Shown: positions 8,146-17,287 of the stretch, piece by piece
Layout of the letters: each line of letters starts with the position of its first letter
How positions within the stretch are numbered: the first letter of the stretch is position 1
From: Rhodopseudomonas faecalis
GTDB taxonomy: Bacteria; Pseudomonadota; Alphaproteobacteria; Rhizobiales; Xanthobacteraceae
Assembly: GCF_003217325.1 (NCBI RefSeq)
Contig: NZ_QJTI01000002.1
Coordinates: 1 to 64,000, forward strand
Reading direction: 5' to 3'
Length of the DNA stretch: 64,000 nt
Program-made: the position numbers and the translations under genes
The notes under the pieces: generated by a model
Databases searched by the model: none
What the model saw: the letters and a program-made list of their open reading frames with translations, nothing else
Told to the model about the DNA's origin: nothing

Positions 8146-8844
8146 TTACGCCACTTCGCCGCGCGCGGCCATCGCCGCCTTGCGGATGCCGTCGATATTG
8201 GCCTTGTAGGCTTCCAGCGTGCCGCCCTTGAACACCGCCGAACCGGCGACCAGCGCGTTGGCGCCGGCAGCGGCGAGCTGGCCGGCCAGCTTGTCGTTGA
8301 CGCCGCCATCGACCTCGATGTCGATCGGCCGGTTGCCAACCATGGCGCGCACCTGGCGGATCTTCTCGACCGCGGACGGGATGAACGCCTGGCCGCCAAA
8401 GCCCGGGTTCACCGACATCACCAGCACCAGATCGATGTCATCGAGCACATATTCGATCGCGCTCGGATGGGTGCCGGGGTTGAGCGAGACGCCGGCCTTC
8501 TTGCCGAGCGCGCGGATCGCCTGCAGCGAGCGGTGCAAATGCGGGCCAGCCTCGGCGTGCACGGTGATGATGTCGCAGCCGGCCTTGGCGAACGCTTCCA
8601 GATAGGGATCGCACGGCGCGATCATCAGATGGACGTCGAACACCTTCTTGCTGTGCGGCCGCATCGCCTTGATCACGTCGGGGCCGAACGAAATGTTCGG
8701 CACGAAATGGCCGTCCATCACGTCGAGATGCACCCAGTCGCAGCCGGCCTCGTCGATGGCGCGCACCTCCTCGCCGAGTTTCGAGAAGTCCGAGGCCAGG
8801 ATCGACGGCGCAATGGCAAGCGGGCGGAGCGGGAACGAGGACAT
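8146..8844 (-). CDS. rpe: Ribulose-phosphate 3-epimerase
   Basis: A 232-residue TIM-barrel enzyme interconverting D-ribulose 5-phosphate and D-xylulose 5-phosphate in the pentose phosphate and Calvin cycles. Conserved features: [13 protein letters not shown] near the N-terminus, [17 protein letters not shown] with the metal-binding His and catalytic Asp, [13 protein letters not shown] (phosphate and loop region) and IEVDGGVN with the second catalytic Asp. Length is normal. No Calvin-cycle genes are nearby, so this may be the housekeeping copy. Confidence 0.96.
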   Translation of the reverse strand: MSSFPLRPLAIAPSILASDFSKLGEEVRAIDEAGCDWVHLDVMDGHFVPNISFGPDVIKAMRPHSKKVFDVHLMIAPCDPYLEAFAKAGCDIITVHAEAGPHLHRSLQAIRALGKKAGVSLNPGTHPSAIEYVLDDIDLVLVMSVNPGFGGQAFIPSAVEKIRQVRAMVGNRPIDIEVDGGVNDKLAGQLAAAGANALVAGSAVFKGGTLEAYKANIDGIRKAAMAARGEVA

Positions 8845-9086
8845 GGCGGCTATGACCTAACAGGCTGGGAAGGGGGCTTTCGCGTACCACGCCAGATCGG
8901 CGGTGAGCAATCGGAAGCGAAAGCAAACAGTCGGCACATTCTGCCGCGGGGGCAGTGTTTACCCGGTTGGGCGGGTGAGAATGCATTCAATGGCTCTGAT
9001 TTTACTGTGCTTTTGGATGGCGCGCGGCTTGCAAGGCTGGTGGCAGGGAATGGGGCGCCGCGCCGCGGCAGAGTTCGGAGCTTGTC

Positions 9087-9827
9087 ATGTTGCCAGCCTT
9101 CATTGCCGCTTCTTCGGCGCTCGATCTCCTCAATTCGCTGACGTCGTCCTCCTCGAAGCAATCGCGTCAGGCGCGCGATACCAGCTTCGATCTGCCCTCA
9201 TCCTCCAGCGCCAGCAAATCGCCATTCTCGGACACCGAGACACCATGGGGCCGGGGGAACTCGGGGCAGAGCCAGCTTCTGTCGAGCAGCACCATGACCA
9301 GCCTGTTCTCGCTGCAAAGCGAGCAGGCGAACTTGTCGCATTCCACCGACAGCAGCCGCGCCAGTCCGCTCAAGAAACTGTTCGCGATGCTCGATGGCAA
9401 TAGCGACGGCGCGATCAGCAAGAGCGAGTTCGAGGACAAGCTCGGCGCCGGCGGCACCAATCTCGCCAATGCCGACAAGGTGTTTGGCAAGCTCGACAAG
9501 GATGGCGACGGCGCGCTCAGCCTGGATGAGCTGTCGGTGGTGATGAAGGGCAAGGGCCATCACCATCCGTCCTTCGAAGGCCAGGGCAATGCCGATGCGG
9601 TGATGCGCGGCCTGCAGGGCGCCAGCACCGCTACCACTCAGAACAGCGATGGCAGCTCCACCACCACAGTGAGCTATGCCGACGGCTCCAAGGTCACCAT
9701 GACCTCCGCGGCGTCGAGCGCATCATCGGCGGCGACGTCGTCCTACAACTACGTCGAACAGCTGATCCAGCGCCAGTCCAACGCGATTTTGGCGCAAAAC
9801 GCCTCGACGCTGTCGCTGAGCGCCTGA
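9087..9827 (+). CDS. EF-hand protein, serine-rich
   Basis: A 246-residue protein with two canonical EF-hand calcium loops, DGNSDGAISKSE (103-114) and DKDGDGALSLDE (137-148), an N-terminal 90 residues very rich in Ser/Thr, and a C-terminal Ser/Ala/Thr-rich stretch after a GHHHPSF segment. There is no clear signal peptide or membrane helix, although the first 20 residues (MLPAFIAASSALDLLNSLTS) are mildly hydrophobic. Similar EF-hand proteins are frequent in Bradyrhizobium; their role is unknown and calcium buffering or sensing is inferred. A CGGAG element lies just before the ATG. Confidence 0.75.
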   Translation: MLPAFIAASSALDLLNSLTSSSSKQSRQARDTSFDLPSSSSASKSPFSDTETPWGRGNSGQSQLLSSSTMTSLFSLQSEQANLSHSTDSSRASPLKKLFAMLDGNSDGAISKSEFEDKLGAGGTNLANADKVFGKLDKDGDGALSLDELSVVMKGKGHHHPSFEGQGNADAVMRGLQGASTATTQNSDGSSTTTVSYADGSKVTMTSAASSASSAATSSYNYVEQLIQRQSNAILAQNASTLSLSA

Positions 9828-9838
9828 GCGCGCTGAGC

Positions 9839-10834
9839 TTAGCCGAATAGGTCGCGCCACGCCGGCTGCGCATCCGGGAACGGCAGCGCGCTGGCGTGAT
9901 AGACGCCGCGCGCGATCGCCCGCGCCACGGTGTTGGCGGCGATCATGCCAAGCTCCGTGAGCCCGACCAAGGGATCGACCTTCTTGTCGCCGGTGGCGGC
10001 AGCAAACACCACGTCGCCATCGAGCGGCACATGCACCGGATAGATGGCGCGGGCAAAGCCGGTCTGCGCCATCATCGCCAGCCGCTTGGCCTGGGTTTTG
10101 GTAAGCGCGGCATCGGTGACCACCGCGACCAGCGTGGTGTTCTCGCCAGCCTTGGCGGCGGCCGCGCCCTTGATGCGCATCGCCAGCATCTCGGGCGTAA
10201 AACGTGGCGGCAGGCCGCAGCCGCCGAACTCGCCATCGATTTCATAAGGCGCCGCCCAGAACCACGGGCCATCGCCAATGGTGACATTGCCGACGGCATT
10301 GACCACCGCCAGCGCGCCGACCCGCACGCCATCCGGCGTTTCGGCGGAGGCCGAGCCGAGGCCGCCTTTCAGCGTCGCGGTGGTGGCGCCGAGCCCGGCA
10401 CCGACGCTGCCGAGCGCAAAATCATCGCTGGCCGCCGCCGCGGCGGCATAGCCCAGCTCGCGATAGGGCGGGTACTGCCCCCAGTTCTTGTCGCCGCCAT
10501 TGAGCAGATCGAACATGATCGCGCCGGGCACGATCGGAATCGAGATGCCGCCGACCTGAAAGCCGCGGCCTTGCGCCGCGAGGCAGGCATGGACGCCGGC
10601 GCCGGCATCGAGTCCGAACGCGGAGCCACCGGACAGCACCAATCCGTCGATGGTCTCCACCGTGGCGACCGGATCGAGCAGCGCGCATTCGCGGGTGCCA
10701 GGGCCACCGCCGCGCACATCGATCGAGGCCACCGCCGGCCGATCGAACACGATCGCGGTGACGCCGGAAGCAACACGGGCATCGTCGGCGTGGCCGACTT
10801 TGACGCCGGCAATGTCGGTGAGCAGATTTTTCAT
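9839..10834 (-). CDS. P1/S58 family peptidase (DmpA/NylC-like)
   Basis: A 331-residue member of peptidase family S58, autoprocessing N-terminal-nucleophile hydrolases such as the D-aminopeptidase/esterase DmpA and nylon-oligomer hydrolase NylC. Recognised by TDIAGVKVGHADD at the start, the LSGGSAFGLDA motif (about 68-76), the GSVGAGLGATT stretch and KGGLGSAS. Start set at MKNLLTD because GGGAGA lies upstream; an alternative Met is 18 codons earlier. Members cleave themselves into two chains; I do not assign the cleavage residue. Physiological substrate unknown. It is divergent from ccdA. Confidence 0.85.
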   Translation of the reverse strand: MKNLLTDIAGVKVGHADDARVASGVTAIVFDRPAVASIDVRGGGPGTRECALLDPVATVETIDGLVLSGGSAFGLDAGAGVHACLAAQGRGFQVGGISIPIVPGAIMFDLLNGGDKNWGQYPPYRELGYAAAAAASDDFALGSVGAGLGATTATLKGGLGSASAETPDGVRVGALAVVNAVGNVTIGDGPWFWAAPYEIDGEFGGCGLPPRFTPEMLAMRIKGAAAAKAGENTTLVAVVTDAALTKTQAKRLAMMAQTGFARAIYPVHVPLDGDVVFAAATGDKKVDPLVGLTELGMIAANTVARAIARGVYHASALPFPDAQPAWRDLFG

Positions 10835-10950
10835 GGGCGTCTCTCCCAGCTGCGACATGCAGTGGTACCTGTCTGCTCGCTTGATCACAACTCGGCGCGA
10901 GCGGCCGCCAAGCCTTGCATCAGGCCGCGATTGCAGTGCATCTAGCGGGC

Positions 10951-11685
10951 ATGATCCATGACGTCACGATCCCTGCCGCGCTGCTTGCTGGTCTCGTCAG
11001 TTTTCTGTCGCCCTGCGTGCTGCCGCTGGTGCCTCCCTACCTGATCTATCTGACCGGGGCCACGATCGAGCATGTCGCGACCGGCGAAACGCCGTCGGCG
11101 TCGCGCCGCGCGGTGCTGGTCGCGGCGCTGATGTTCGTGCTCGGCTTCTCCACGGTGTTCGTCGCGCTTGGCGCCAGCGCCAGCCTGGTCGGCAGCCTGA
11201 TCCGCACCTGGTCGGCGGAATTGTCGATCGCCGCCGGCATCGTCATCATCATCATGGGGCTGCATTTCCTCGGCCTGACCCGGATCGGGCTGTTGATGCG
11301 CGAGGGCCGGCTGACCATTCCCAAGCCCGTCGGGTTGTGGGGTGCTTATGTGATGGGCCTGGCGTTCGCGTTTGGCTGGACGCCGTGCATCGGCCCGATC
11401 CTGGCCGCGATTTTGTCGGTCGCTGCCGCCGAAGCCACCGTTGCCAAGGGCGCCGGTCTGCTCGCGGTGTATTCCGCCGGGCTTGGCATTCCGTTCCTGC
11501 TGGCGGCGCTGATGGTCGATCAGTTCTCGACGCTGTTTGCGCGCATGAAGCGCCATCTCGTCACCGTGGAACGCATCATGGGCGTGCTGATGATCCTGAC
11601 CGGCATCGGCTTCCTGACCGGCGCGGTCAGCCATGCCTCGATCTGGCTGCTGGAAACCTTTCCGGCGCTCGGCAATTTCGGCTGA
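10951..11685 (+). CDS. ccdA: CcdA-type thiol-disulfide transporter (cytochrome c biogenesis)
   Basis: An inner-membrane protein of 244 residues with six predicted helices, which carries reducing equivalents from cytoplasmic thioredoxin to periplasmic apocytochrome c or other thiol proteins. The paired redox cysteines are present: FLSPCVLPLVPPY (Cys22) and GWTPCIGPI (Cys146), each in the first helix of an inverted repeat. Start placed at MIHDVTIPAA; a TTG start 12 codons upstream is possible. No ccm genes are adjacent, so the thiol partner is not defined by context. Confidence 0.9.
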   Translation: MIHDVTIPAALLAGLVSFLSPCVLPLVPPYLIYLTGATIEHVATGETPSASRRAVLVAALMFVLGFSTVFVALGASASLVGSLIRTWSAELSIAAGIVIIIMGLHFLGLTRIGLLMREGRLTIPKPVGLWGAYVMGLAFAFGWTPCIGPILAAILSVAAAEATVAKGAGLLAVYSAGLGIPFLLAALMVDQFSTLFARMKRHLVTVERIMGVLMILTGIGFLTGAVSHASIWLLETFPALGNFG

Positions 11686-11839
11686 TGCCATAGGCTCCCA
11701 CCCATGAACCGTGCCCGCGCTTGTCGCGGGCGGGTTTGGTACCAATCGCCGTTGGTATTGAGTCCTGCGGCGAGGCGATCGCCCGACAACGATCGCCAAC
11801 AAAAAGGCGCGAACCGAATGGCCCGCGCCTGATCGCTTA

Positions 11840-12020
11840 AGACCAACGGAAATTGATACCACCCCATCCGCATGTCATGGCCGGGCTCCGTCCCGGCCAT
11901 CCACGTCTTTGATCTTGCAGCGCTTTCAAGACGTGAATGCCCGCGACAAGCGCGGGCATGACGTGTCAATGGTAGGAGCCGTTGGTATAACAGATGGCCG
12001 GGACGCGCCCGGCCATCACG
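11840..12020. repeat. Dispersed palindromic repeat, family A, copy 2 (extended)
   Basis: GACCAACGG...TTGATACCA, GGCCGGGCTCCGTCCCGGCC, CCACGTCTTT...AAGACGTG and CCCGCGACAAGCGCGGG follow in the same order as at 6309-6431, then an inverted CCGTTGGTAT and another GGCCGGGACGCGCCCGGCC. A partial relative (CCCGCGCTTGTCGCGGG, then CGCCGTTGGTATTGAG) lies at 11708-11762. Together they fill the 345-bp gap between convergent ccdA and the liv binding-protein gene. Confidence 0.8.
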
Positions 12021-12030
12021 TGCGGAATTA

Positions 12031-13146
12031 TTAGTTTTCAGCGGCCACTTCGGCGTAGTTGCCCTTGTCGTCCCACTTGTAGACGACGTAGTCGATCATC
12101 TTGATGTCGCCCTTGGCGTCGAACGACAGCTTGCCGAGCACGGTGTCCCACTCGCCGGCCTTGATCGCGGCCATCACCTTCTTCGGATCGGTAGTGCCGG
12201 CCTTGGTCGCGGCCTGCGACCACACCTGGAACGCGGCATAGGTGTAGAGCGTGTAGCCTTCGGGATCGACGTTCTTGGCCTTGAACTTTTCGACGATCGC
12301 CTTGGCGGTCGGCTTGTTGCGCGGATCGGGGCCGAAGGTGAACAGCGTGCCTGCCGCGAGCGGGCCGGTGATCGAGGCGAATTCACGGTCGTTCATGGCG
12401 TCGCCCGCCATCATCACCGTCTTCAGGCCCTGGTCGCGCATCTGGCGCAGGATCAGGCCGGCTTCCAGATAGTAGCCGCCGATATAGACCAGATCGATGT
12501 TCTCGCGCTTCAGGCGCGACACGATCGAGTTAAAGTCCTTGTCGCCCTTGTTGTAGGACTCAAAGATCTTCTCCTGCACACCGGCCTTGTTCAGCGCCTT
12601 CTTGGTCTCGTCGGCGAGCCCCTTGCCGTAGGTAGTCTTGTCGTTGAGGATCGCGATGTTCTTGCCCTTAAAGTGCTTCAAGATGTACTCGGCCGCGACC
12701 CCGCCCTGCTGATCGTCACGGCCGCAGATGCGCAGCACGTTCCACAGCTTGCGTTCGGTGAACAACGGATTGGTGGAGGCCGGGGTGATCTGCAGCACAT
12801 TGCCGTCGGCATAGGCTTCCGACGCCGGGATCGACGACGACGAGCAGAAATGGCCGGCGACGAACGGAACCTTGGCGCTGGCCAGCTTCTCGGCGACCGA
12901 GCGCGCCTGTTTCGGATCGCAGGCGTCGTCGCCGGTTTGCAGCACTAGTTTCTTGCCGAGCACGCCGCCGGCCGCGTTGAGGTCGGCGACCGCGAGGTCA
13001 GCGCCGTTGGCGAGTTGCCGGCCGAACGCGGCTTCCGAGCCGGTCATCGGCCCGGCGACCGCTACATTGATGTCCTGAGCGAATGCCGTGGTCGACAGCG
13101 CGAGCGTCGCGCCGAGCGCCAGGCCGAAGAGCTTAATCGATGTCAT
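12031..13146 (-). CDS. livK: Branched-chain amino acid type ABC transporter, periplasmic binding protein
   Basis: A 371-residue type I periplasmic binding protein with a Sec signal peptide ending at AFAQ (about residue 23). The LivK/LivJ hallmarks are PMTGSEAAFGRQLANGADLAV, DDACDPKQARSVAEKL and the hinge-proximal ASTNPLFTE. The nearly complete E. coli-like layout (GHFCSSSS, GDAMNDREF) suggests true Leu/Ile/Val binding, but specificity is inferred. It follows livF after 157 bp, enough for its own promoter, as is common for the more abundant binding protein. It is the last gene of the livHMGF-K unit on this strand. Confidence 0.9.
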   Translation of the reverse strand: MTSIKLFGLALGATLALSTTAFAQDINVAVAGPMTGSEAAFGRQLANGADLAVADLNAAGGVLGKKLVLQTGDDACDPKQARSVAEKLASAKVPFVAGHFCSSSSIPASEAYADGNVLQITPASTNPLFTERKLWNVLRICGRDDQQGGVAAEYILKHFKGKNIAILNDKTTYGKGLADETKKALNKAGVQEKIFESYNKGDKDFNSIVSRLKRENIDLVYIGGYYLEAGLILRQMRDQGLKTVMMAGDAMNDREFASITGPLAAGTLFTFGPDPRNKPTAKAIVEKFKAKNVDPEGYTLYTYAAFQVWSQAATKAGTTDPKKVMAAIKAGEWDTVLGKLSFDAKGDIKMIDYVVYKWDDKGNYAEVAAEN

Positions 13147-13303
13147 GGGCCAATCCTGTCAATGATGGACGAAATTGTGAGTTTGCCCGGGGCGCCGGGC
13201 TCGAAATTGCCGAGCAGTTTCCGCTGAAATTTTTGCCAAGTCATCGGCAAAATGCGGCCAGCGCATGGGTGCCGATGACGCTTGTTGCCGCAGCAGCGCC
13301 GCG

Positions 13304-14047
13304 TCATCCGTGGCGGCCGCCTTCGAGGTAAGCAGCGCGCACTTCCGGCCGCTGCAACAGTTCGCGGCCGCTACCGCTCAGGGTGATCAGGCCGTTGACC
13401 ATCACATAGCCGCGATGCGCCAGCCGCAGCGCGTGGTTGGCATTCTGCTCGACGATCAGCACGGTCAGGCCGTCCTGGGCATTGAGCATGCGGATCGCGT
13501 CAAAGATTTGCCGGGCGATCAAGGGTGCAAGGCCGAGCGAGGGCTCATCGAGCAGCAGCAGCCGCGGCCGGCTCATCAAGGCGCGGCCGATCGCCAACAT
13601 CTGCTGCTCGCCGCCCGACAGCGTGCCACCGCGCTGGGTGTAGCGTTCGCGCAGCCGCGGGAACAGTTTCAGCACTCGCTCCAGCGCCGCGTCGCGTTCC
13701 GCGTCGGTGGTCGGGCAGACATCGGCGCCCATCTGCAGGTTTTCCGCCACCGTCATGCGCTGGAAGATGCGCCGGCCTTCCGGCGATTGCGCAATGCGCA
13801 GCTTGGCGATCAGATGGGTCGGCATCGCGGTGATGTCGGCTCCATCAAACAGGATGCGGCCGGCCTTGGCGCGTGGCTTGCCGAAGATCGACATCATCAG
13901 CGTCGATTTGCCGGCGCCGTTGGCGCCGATCAGCGCCACGATCTCGCCTTGCGCGATGTCGAGATCGACGCCCTTGAGCGCTTCGATCTTGCCATAGGCG
14001 GCGCGCAGGTTTTCGATTTTCAGGAGGGGAACTGAAGAAGAGGTCAT
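13304..14047 (-). CDS. livF: Branched-chain amino acid ABC transporter ATP-binding protein LivF
   Basis: A 247-residue ABC ATPase. Walker A GANGAGKST (about 37-45), signature LSGGEQQMLAIGRAL, Walker B LLLLDEPSLGLAP and the H-loop region (here IVEQNANHAL) are all intact. The SLGLAP sequence after Walker B marks the LivF branch as opposed to LivG. It energises uptake together with LivG. A family A repeat of about 90 bp separates it from livG, unusual within an operon where the other junctions are 2-4 bp. Confidence 0.93.
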   Translation of the reverse strand: MTSSSVPLLKIENLRAAYGKIEALKGVDLDIAQGEIVALIGANGAGKSTLMMSIFGKPRAKAGRILFDGADITAMPTHLIAKLRIAQSPEGRRIFQRMTVAENLQMGADVCPTTDAERDAALERVLKLFPRLRERYTQRGGTLSGGEQQMLAIGRALMSRPRLLLLDEPSLGLAPLIARQIFDAIRMLNAQDGLTVLIVEQNANHALRLAHRGYVMVNGLITLSGSGRELLQRPEVRAAYLEGGRHG

Positions 14048-14073
14048 GGCGCGACCTTGCCACGCTTGCTTTC

Positions 14074-14162
14074 GTCATGGCCGGGCTTGTCCCGGCCATC
14101 CACGTCTTCTCCCGCGGTTCGCAGCAAAGTCGTGGATGCCCGGCACAAGGCCGGGCATGACG
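14074..14162. repeat. Family A repeat copy inside the liv operon
   Basis: GGCCGGGCTTGTCCCGGCC and GCCCGGCACAAGGCCGGGC flank an inner CCACGTCTT / GTCGTGG pair. The unit is about 90 bp and lies between livF and livG, both read on the minus strand. Its transcript would form two strong hairpins. Confidence 0.8.
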
Positions 14163-14183
14163 GTGGATGATGACGCGTGCGGC

Positions 14184-15020
14184 TCACTGACCCAACTCCC
14201 GCTCGACCGCGGCCACTTCGTCATCCTCGACGCCGAGATAAGCGGCGATCACTTTCGGATCGTCACGCACCGCGCGCGGCGTGCCGTCGGCGATCTTGGT
14301 GCCGTGATCGAGCACGATCACATGATCGGAAATTTCCATGACGACGCTCATGTCATGTTCGATCAGCAGCACCGAGGTGCCGTGCTCGGCGCGGATCGAC
14401 AGCAATAATTCGTTGAGCCCGGCGCTTTCGCGGGCATTGAGGCCGGCGGCCGGCTCGTCGAGGCACAGCAGCGCCGGCTCGGTGCACATTGCGCGCGCAA
14501 TTTCCAGGCGGCGCTGATCGCCATAGGGCAGGTTGCCGGCGGCATCGTCGGCGCGCGCGACCAGCCCGACCCGGTCGAGCCAGAATTTGGCGCGGTCGAT
14601 GGCGCGCTGCTCGGCCGCGCGCCAGGACGGCACGCCGAACAGCCCGAGCAAGGTCATGCCGGAGGCGCGCATCAAGGCGTTGTGCTGCGCCACCATCAGG
14701 TTTTCCAGCGCGGTCATGCCGGGAAACAGCCGGATATTCTGGAAGGTGCGCGCCACTTTGGCGATCTTGCAGATCCGGAAATCGTTGAGCTTCTCAAGCT
14801 GAAACGTGGCGCCATCAGGATGGGTCAGCCGCAGCTCGCCGCCGCTTGGCCGGTAGAAGCCGGTGATGCAGTTGAACACCGTGGTCTTGCCGGCGCCGTT
14901 CGGGCCGATCAGCGCGGTGATCTCGCCATGCTTGGCGGCGAAGGACAGCCCGCCGACGGCAATGATGCCGCCGAAGCGCATCATCAGCTGGTCGACGACG
15001 AGGATGTGATCGTTGCTCAT
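14184..15020 (-). CDS. livG: Branched-chain amino acid ABC transporter ATP-binding protein LivG
   Basis: A 278-residue ABC ATPase with Walker A GPNGAGKTT, a LivG-type signature NLPYGDQRRLEIARAM and Walker B LLCLDEPAAGLNARES. The ATG (MSNDHILVV) overlaps the livM stop by 4 bp (ATGA), which fixes the start; the frame stays open much further upstream but that part lies antisense-free within livM and is not used. Partner of LivF in the LivHMGF importer. Confidence 0.94.
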   Translation of the reverse strand: MSNDHILVVDQLMMRFGGIIAVGGLSFAAKHGEITALIGPNGAGKTTVFNCITGFYRPSGGELRLTHPDGATFQLEKLNDFRICKIAKVARTFQNIRLFPGMTALENLMVAQHNALMRASGMTLLGLFGVPSWRAAEQRAIDRAKFWLDRVGLVARADDAAGNLPYGDQRRLEIARAMCTEPALLCLDEPAAGLNARESAGLNELLLSIRAEHGTSVLLIEHDMSVVMEISDHVIVLDHGTKIADGTPRAVRDDPKVIAAYLGVEDDEVAAVERELGQ

Positions 15021-16366
15021 CCGCGCCCTTCCTTGACCATGTCGGCCGCAATCGCGCGGTTGTGTTCCAGGAACACGGTCGGCGCGCGGTGGCCGACCAG
15101 GCCGCGCGGCCGCCAGATCATCAGCAGCACCATCGCCATGCCGAACACCAGCATGCGGTATTGATCGAGGCCGCGGAACAGCTCGAAACCGCCGATCAGC
15201 GTCACCGCGGCAATCGCGACGCCAAGCTGCGAGCCCATGCCGCCCAGCACCACGATCGCCAGCACCAGCGCCGATTCGTGGAAGGTGAAGGATTCCGGCG
15301 AGATGAAGCCTTGCCGGGTCGCGAAGAATGCACCGGCAAAACCGCCGAACATCGCGCCAGTGGCGAACGCGGTCAGCTTGGTGGTGGTGATGTTGATGCC
15401 GAGCGCGCGGCACGCCACTTCGTCCTCGCGCATCGCCTCCCAGGCGCGGCCGATCGGCAGCCGCCGCAGCCGGATCGTCACCCAGTTGGTGATCAGCGCC
15501 AGGATGAGGATCAGATAGAACAGGAACACGATGCGGTGGGTCGGCGAGAACTCGATGCCGAGCCGAGCGGCCAGGCCATCTTCGCCCGACGACAGCGGGA
15601 TGCCGAACAGCGTCGGCCGCGGAATGCCGCTGATGCCGTTGGGGCCGCCGGTCAGATCCTGCCAATTGAGCAGCACCAGCCGGATGATCTCACCGAAGGC
15701 CAGCGTCACGATCGCCAGATAGTCGCCGCGCAGCCGCAGCACCGGGAACCCGAGCAGGATGCCCCAGAACGCGGCGAGGATGCCGGCGAGCGGCAGGCAG
15801 ATCCAGAACGACAGGCCGAAATTGGTGGCGAGCAGCGCGTAGGAATAGGCGCCGACCGCATAGAACGCCACATAGCCGAGGTCGAGCAGGCCGGCGAGGC
15901 CGACCACCACATTCAGGCCCCAGCCGAGCATGATGTAGGTCAGCACCAGGATCGCCAGATCGAGAATGTAGCGCTGGTCGTAGAAAATCACCGGCAGCAG
16001 CAGCGCGAACACCAGCGCCGCCGGCCCGATCAGCCGCCCGGCCCAGGACAGGCCGCGCTGCACGCCCTGCGGCAGCTGCACGCCTTCGCGCGGGCCGATC
16101 CAGCCGCGCAGCAATTCGATCACGATCGAACCGACGAACACCGCGCCGACGATCGCGGCGAGTTCGCCGAACCGCGTCCAATAGATCAACTGCCCGGCGG
16201 TGCCGACCTCGGTGCGCACACCGATCATCAGTGAAAATAGAACCAGCGCCACAAGGGCGCTGATCAGGGACTTTTTCAGAATGAAAGCAACGCCGGTCTT
16301 GGCTGCGCCGGTGTTGGCGGCAGAGGCGACGGCGGCGGCAGGTACAGGGCTTACCACGGGCGCCAC
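15017..16366 (-). CDS. livM: Branched-chain amino acid ABC transporter permease LivM
   Basis: A 449-residue polytopic permease. The N-terminal 130 residues add extra helices as in the long LivM forms; the conserved core starts near YIMLGWGLNVVVGLAGLLDLG. The EAA-type cytoplasmic loop that docks the ATPase is seen at PIGRAWEAMREDEVACRALGI. It forms the translocation channel with LivH, whose stop lies 3 bp upstream, so the two genes are translationally linked. Confidence 0.94.
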   Translation of the reverse strand: MAPVVSPVPAAAVASAANTGAAKTGVAFILKKSLISALVALVLFSLMIGVRTEVGTAGQLIYWTRFGELAAIVGAVFVGSIVIELLRGWIGPREGVQLPQGVQRGLSWAGRLIGPAALVFALLLPVIFYDQRYILDLAILVLTYIMLGWGLNVVVGLAGLLDLGYVAFYAVGAYSYALLATNFGLSFWICLPLAGILAAFWGILLGFPVLRLRGDYLAIVTLAFGEIIRLVLLNWQDLTGGPNGISGIPRPTLFGIPLSSGEDGLAARLGIEFSPTHRIVFLFYLILILALITNWVTIRLRRLPIGRAWEAMREDEVACRALGINITTTKLTAFATGAMFGGFAGAFFATRQGFISPESFTFHESALVLAIVVLGGMGSQLGVAIAAVTLIGGFELFRGLDQYRMLVFGMAMVLLMIWRPRGLVGHRAPTVFLEHNRAIAADMVKEGRG

Positions 16367-16369
16367 CGA

Positions 16370-17287
16370 TCAGACTTTTTCGACTTCGGGGCGGCCGAGC
16401 AGGCCGGTCGGCATGAAGATCAACACGATGATCAGGATCGAGAACGCCGCGACGTCCTTGTACTCGACCGAGAAATAGGCCGACCACAGCGTTTCGATCA
16501 ATCCGATCAACAGCCCGCCGAGCATGGCGCCGGGCAGCGAGCCGATGCCGCCCAGCACCGCGGCGGTGAACGCCTTAATGCCGGCGAGGAAGCCCATGAA
16601 GAAGTCGACCAGGCCGTAATACAGCAGGTACATCATACCGGCGACCGAGGCGAGCGCCGCGCCGATCACGAAGGTCATCGAGATGGTGCGATCGACATCG
16701 ACGCCGAGCAGCGCCGCCATGGTCTGGTCCTGCTCACAGGCGCGCATGTCGCGCCCGAGCCGGGTGCGCGACACCATCCAGGTGAAGATTCCGAGCAGCA
16801 GCACGGTGGTGATTACCACCAGGATCTGCACGTTCGACACCTGAACGACGAAACCGTCGGAACCTTCGTGCAGGGTGTAGCCGCCGGTGACGATCGGCGG
16901 CACCGGCTTGACCCGGGCGCCCTGCGACACCTGCGCGAAATTCATCAGCACGAACGACATGCCGATCGCCGACAGCATCGGCGCCAGCCGGAACGATTGC
17001 CGCAGCGGCCGGTAGGCGATCCGCTCCACGGTCCAGCCGTATAGCGCTGTCACCGCCATCGATACCAGCAACACCACCAGCAGGATCACCGGGACCATGG
17101 TCAGCCCGAACGACACCAGCACCAGGAATGTAATGAGAGCGATAAAGCCGCCGATCATGAAGATGTCGCCATGGGCGAAGTTGATCATGCCGACGATGCC
17201 ATAGACCATGGTGTAACCGATCGCGATCAGACCGTAGATCGAGCCGAGCACCAGGCCGTTGATCAGTTGCTGGGCGAAATAATCCAT
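16370..17287 (-). CDS. livH: Branched-chain amino acid ABC transporter permease LivH
   Basis: A 305-residue permease with about eight helices. Family landmarks: QLINGLVLGSIYGLIAIGYTM at the start, GMINFAHGDIFMIGG, the EAA-like GRDMRACEQDQTMAALLGVD loop and the C-terminal GLLGRPEVEKV. First gene of the livHMGF-K unit. No strong Shine-Dalgarno is visible before its ATG, and the promoter must lie in the 524-bp divergent region to 17811. Confidence 0.95.
   Translation of the reverse strand: MDYFAQQLINGLVLGSIYGLIAIGYTMVYGIVGMINFAHGDIFMIGGFIALITFLVLVSFGLTMVPVILLVVLLVSMAVTALYGWTVERIAYRPLRQSFRLAPMLSAIGMSFVLMNFAQVSQGARVKPVPPIVTGGYTLHEGSDGFVVQVSNVQILVVITTVLLLGIFTWMVSRTRLGRDMRACEQDQTMAALLGVDVDRTISMTFVIGAALASVAGMMYLLYYGLVDFFMGFLAGIKAFTAAVLGGIGSLPGAMLGGLLIGLIETLWSAYFSVEYKDVAAFSILIIVLIFMPTGLLGRPEVEKV

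Noticed and set aside
15062-16234. A long plus-strand open frame opposite livM
   Set aside because: Very rich in Gln, Arg, His and Glu, as expected from the complement of hydrophobic codons; livM on the other strand is certain.
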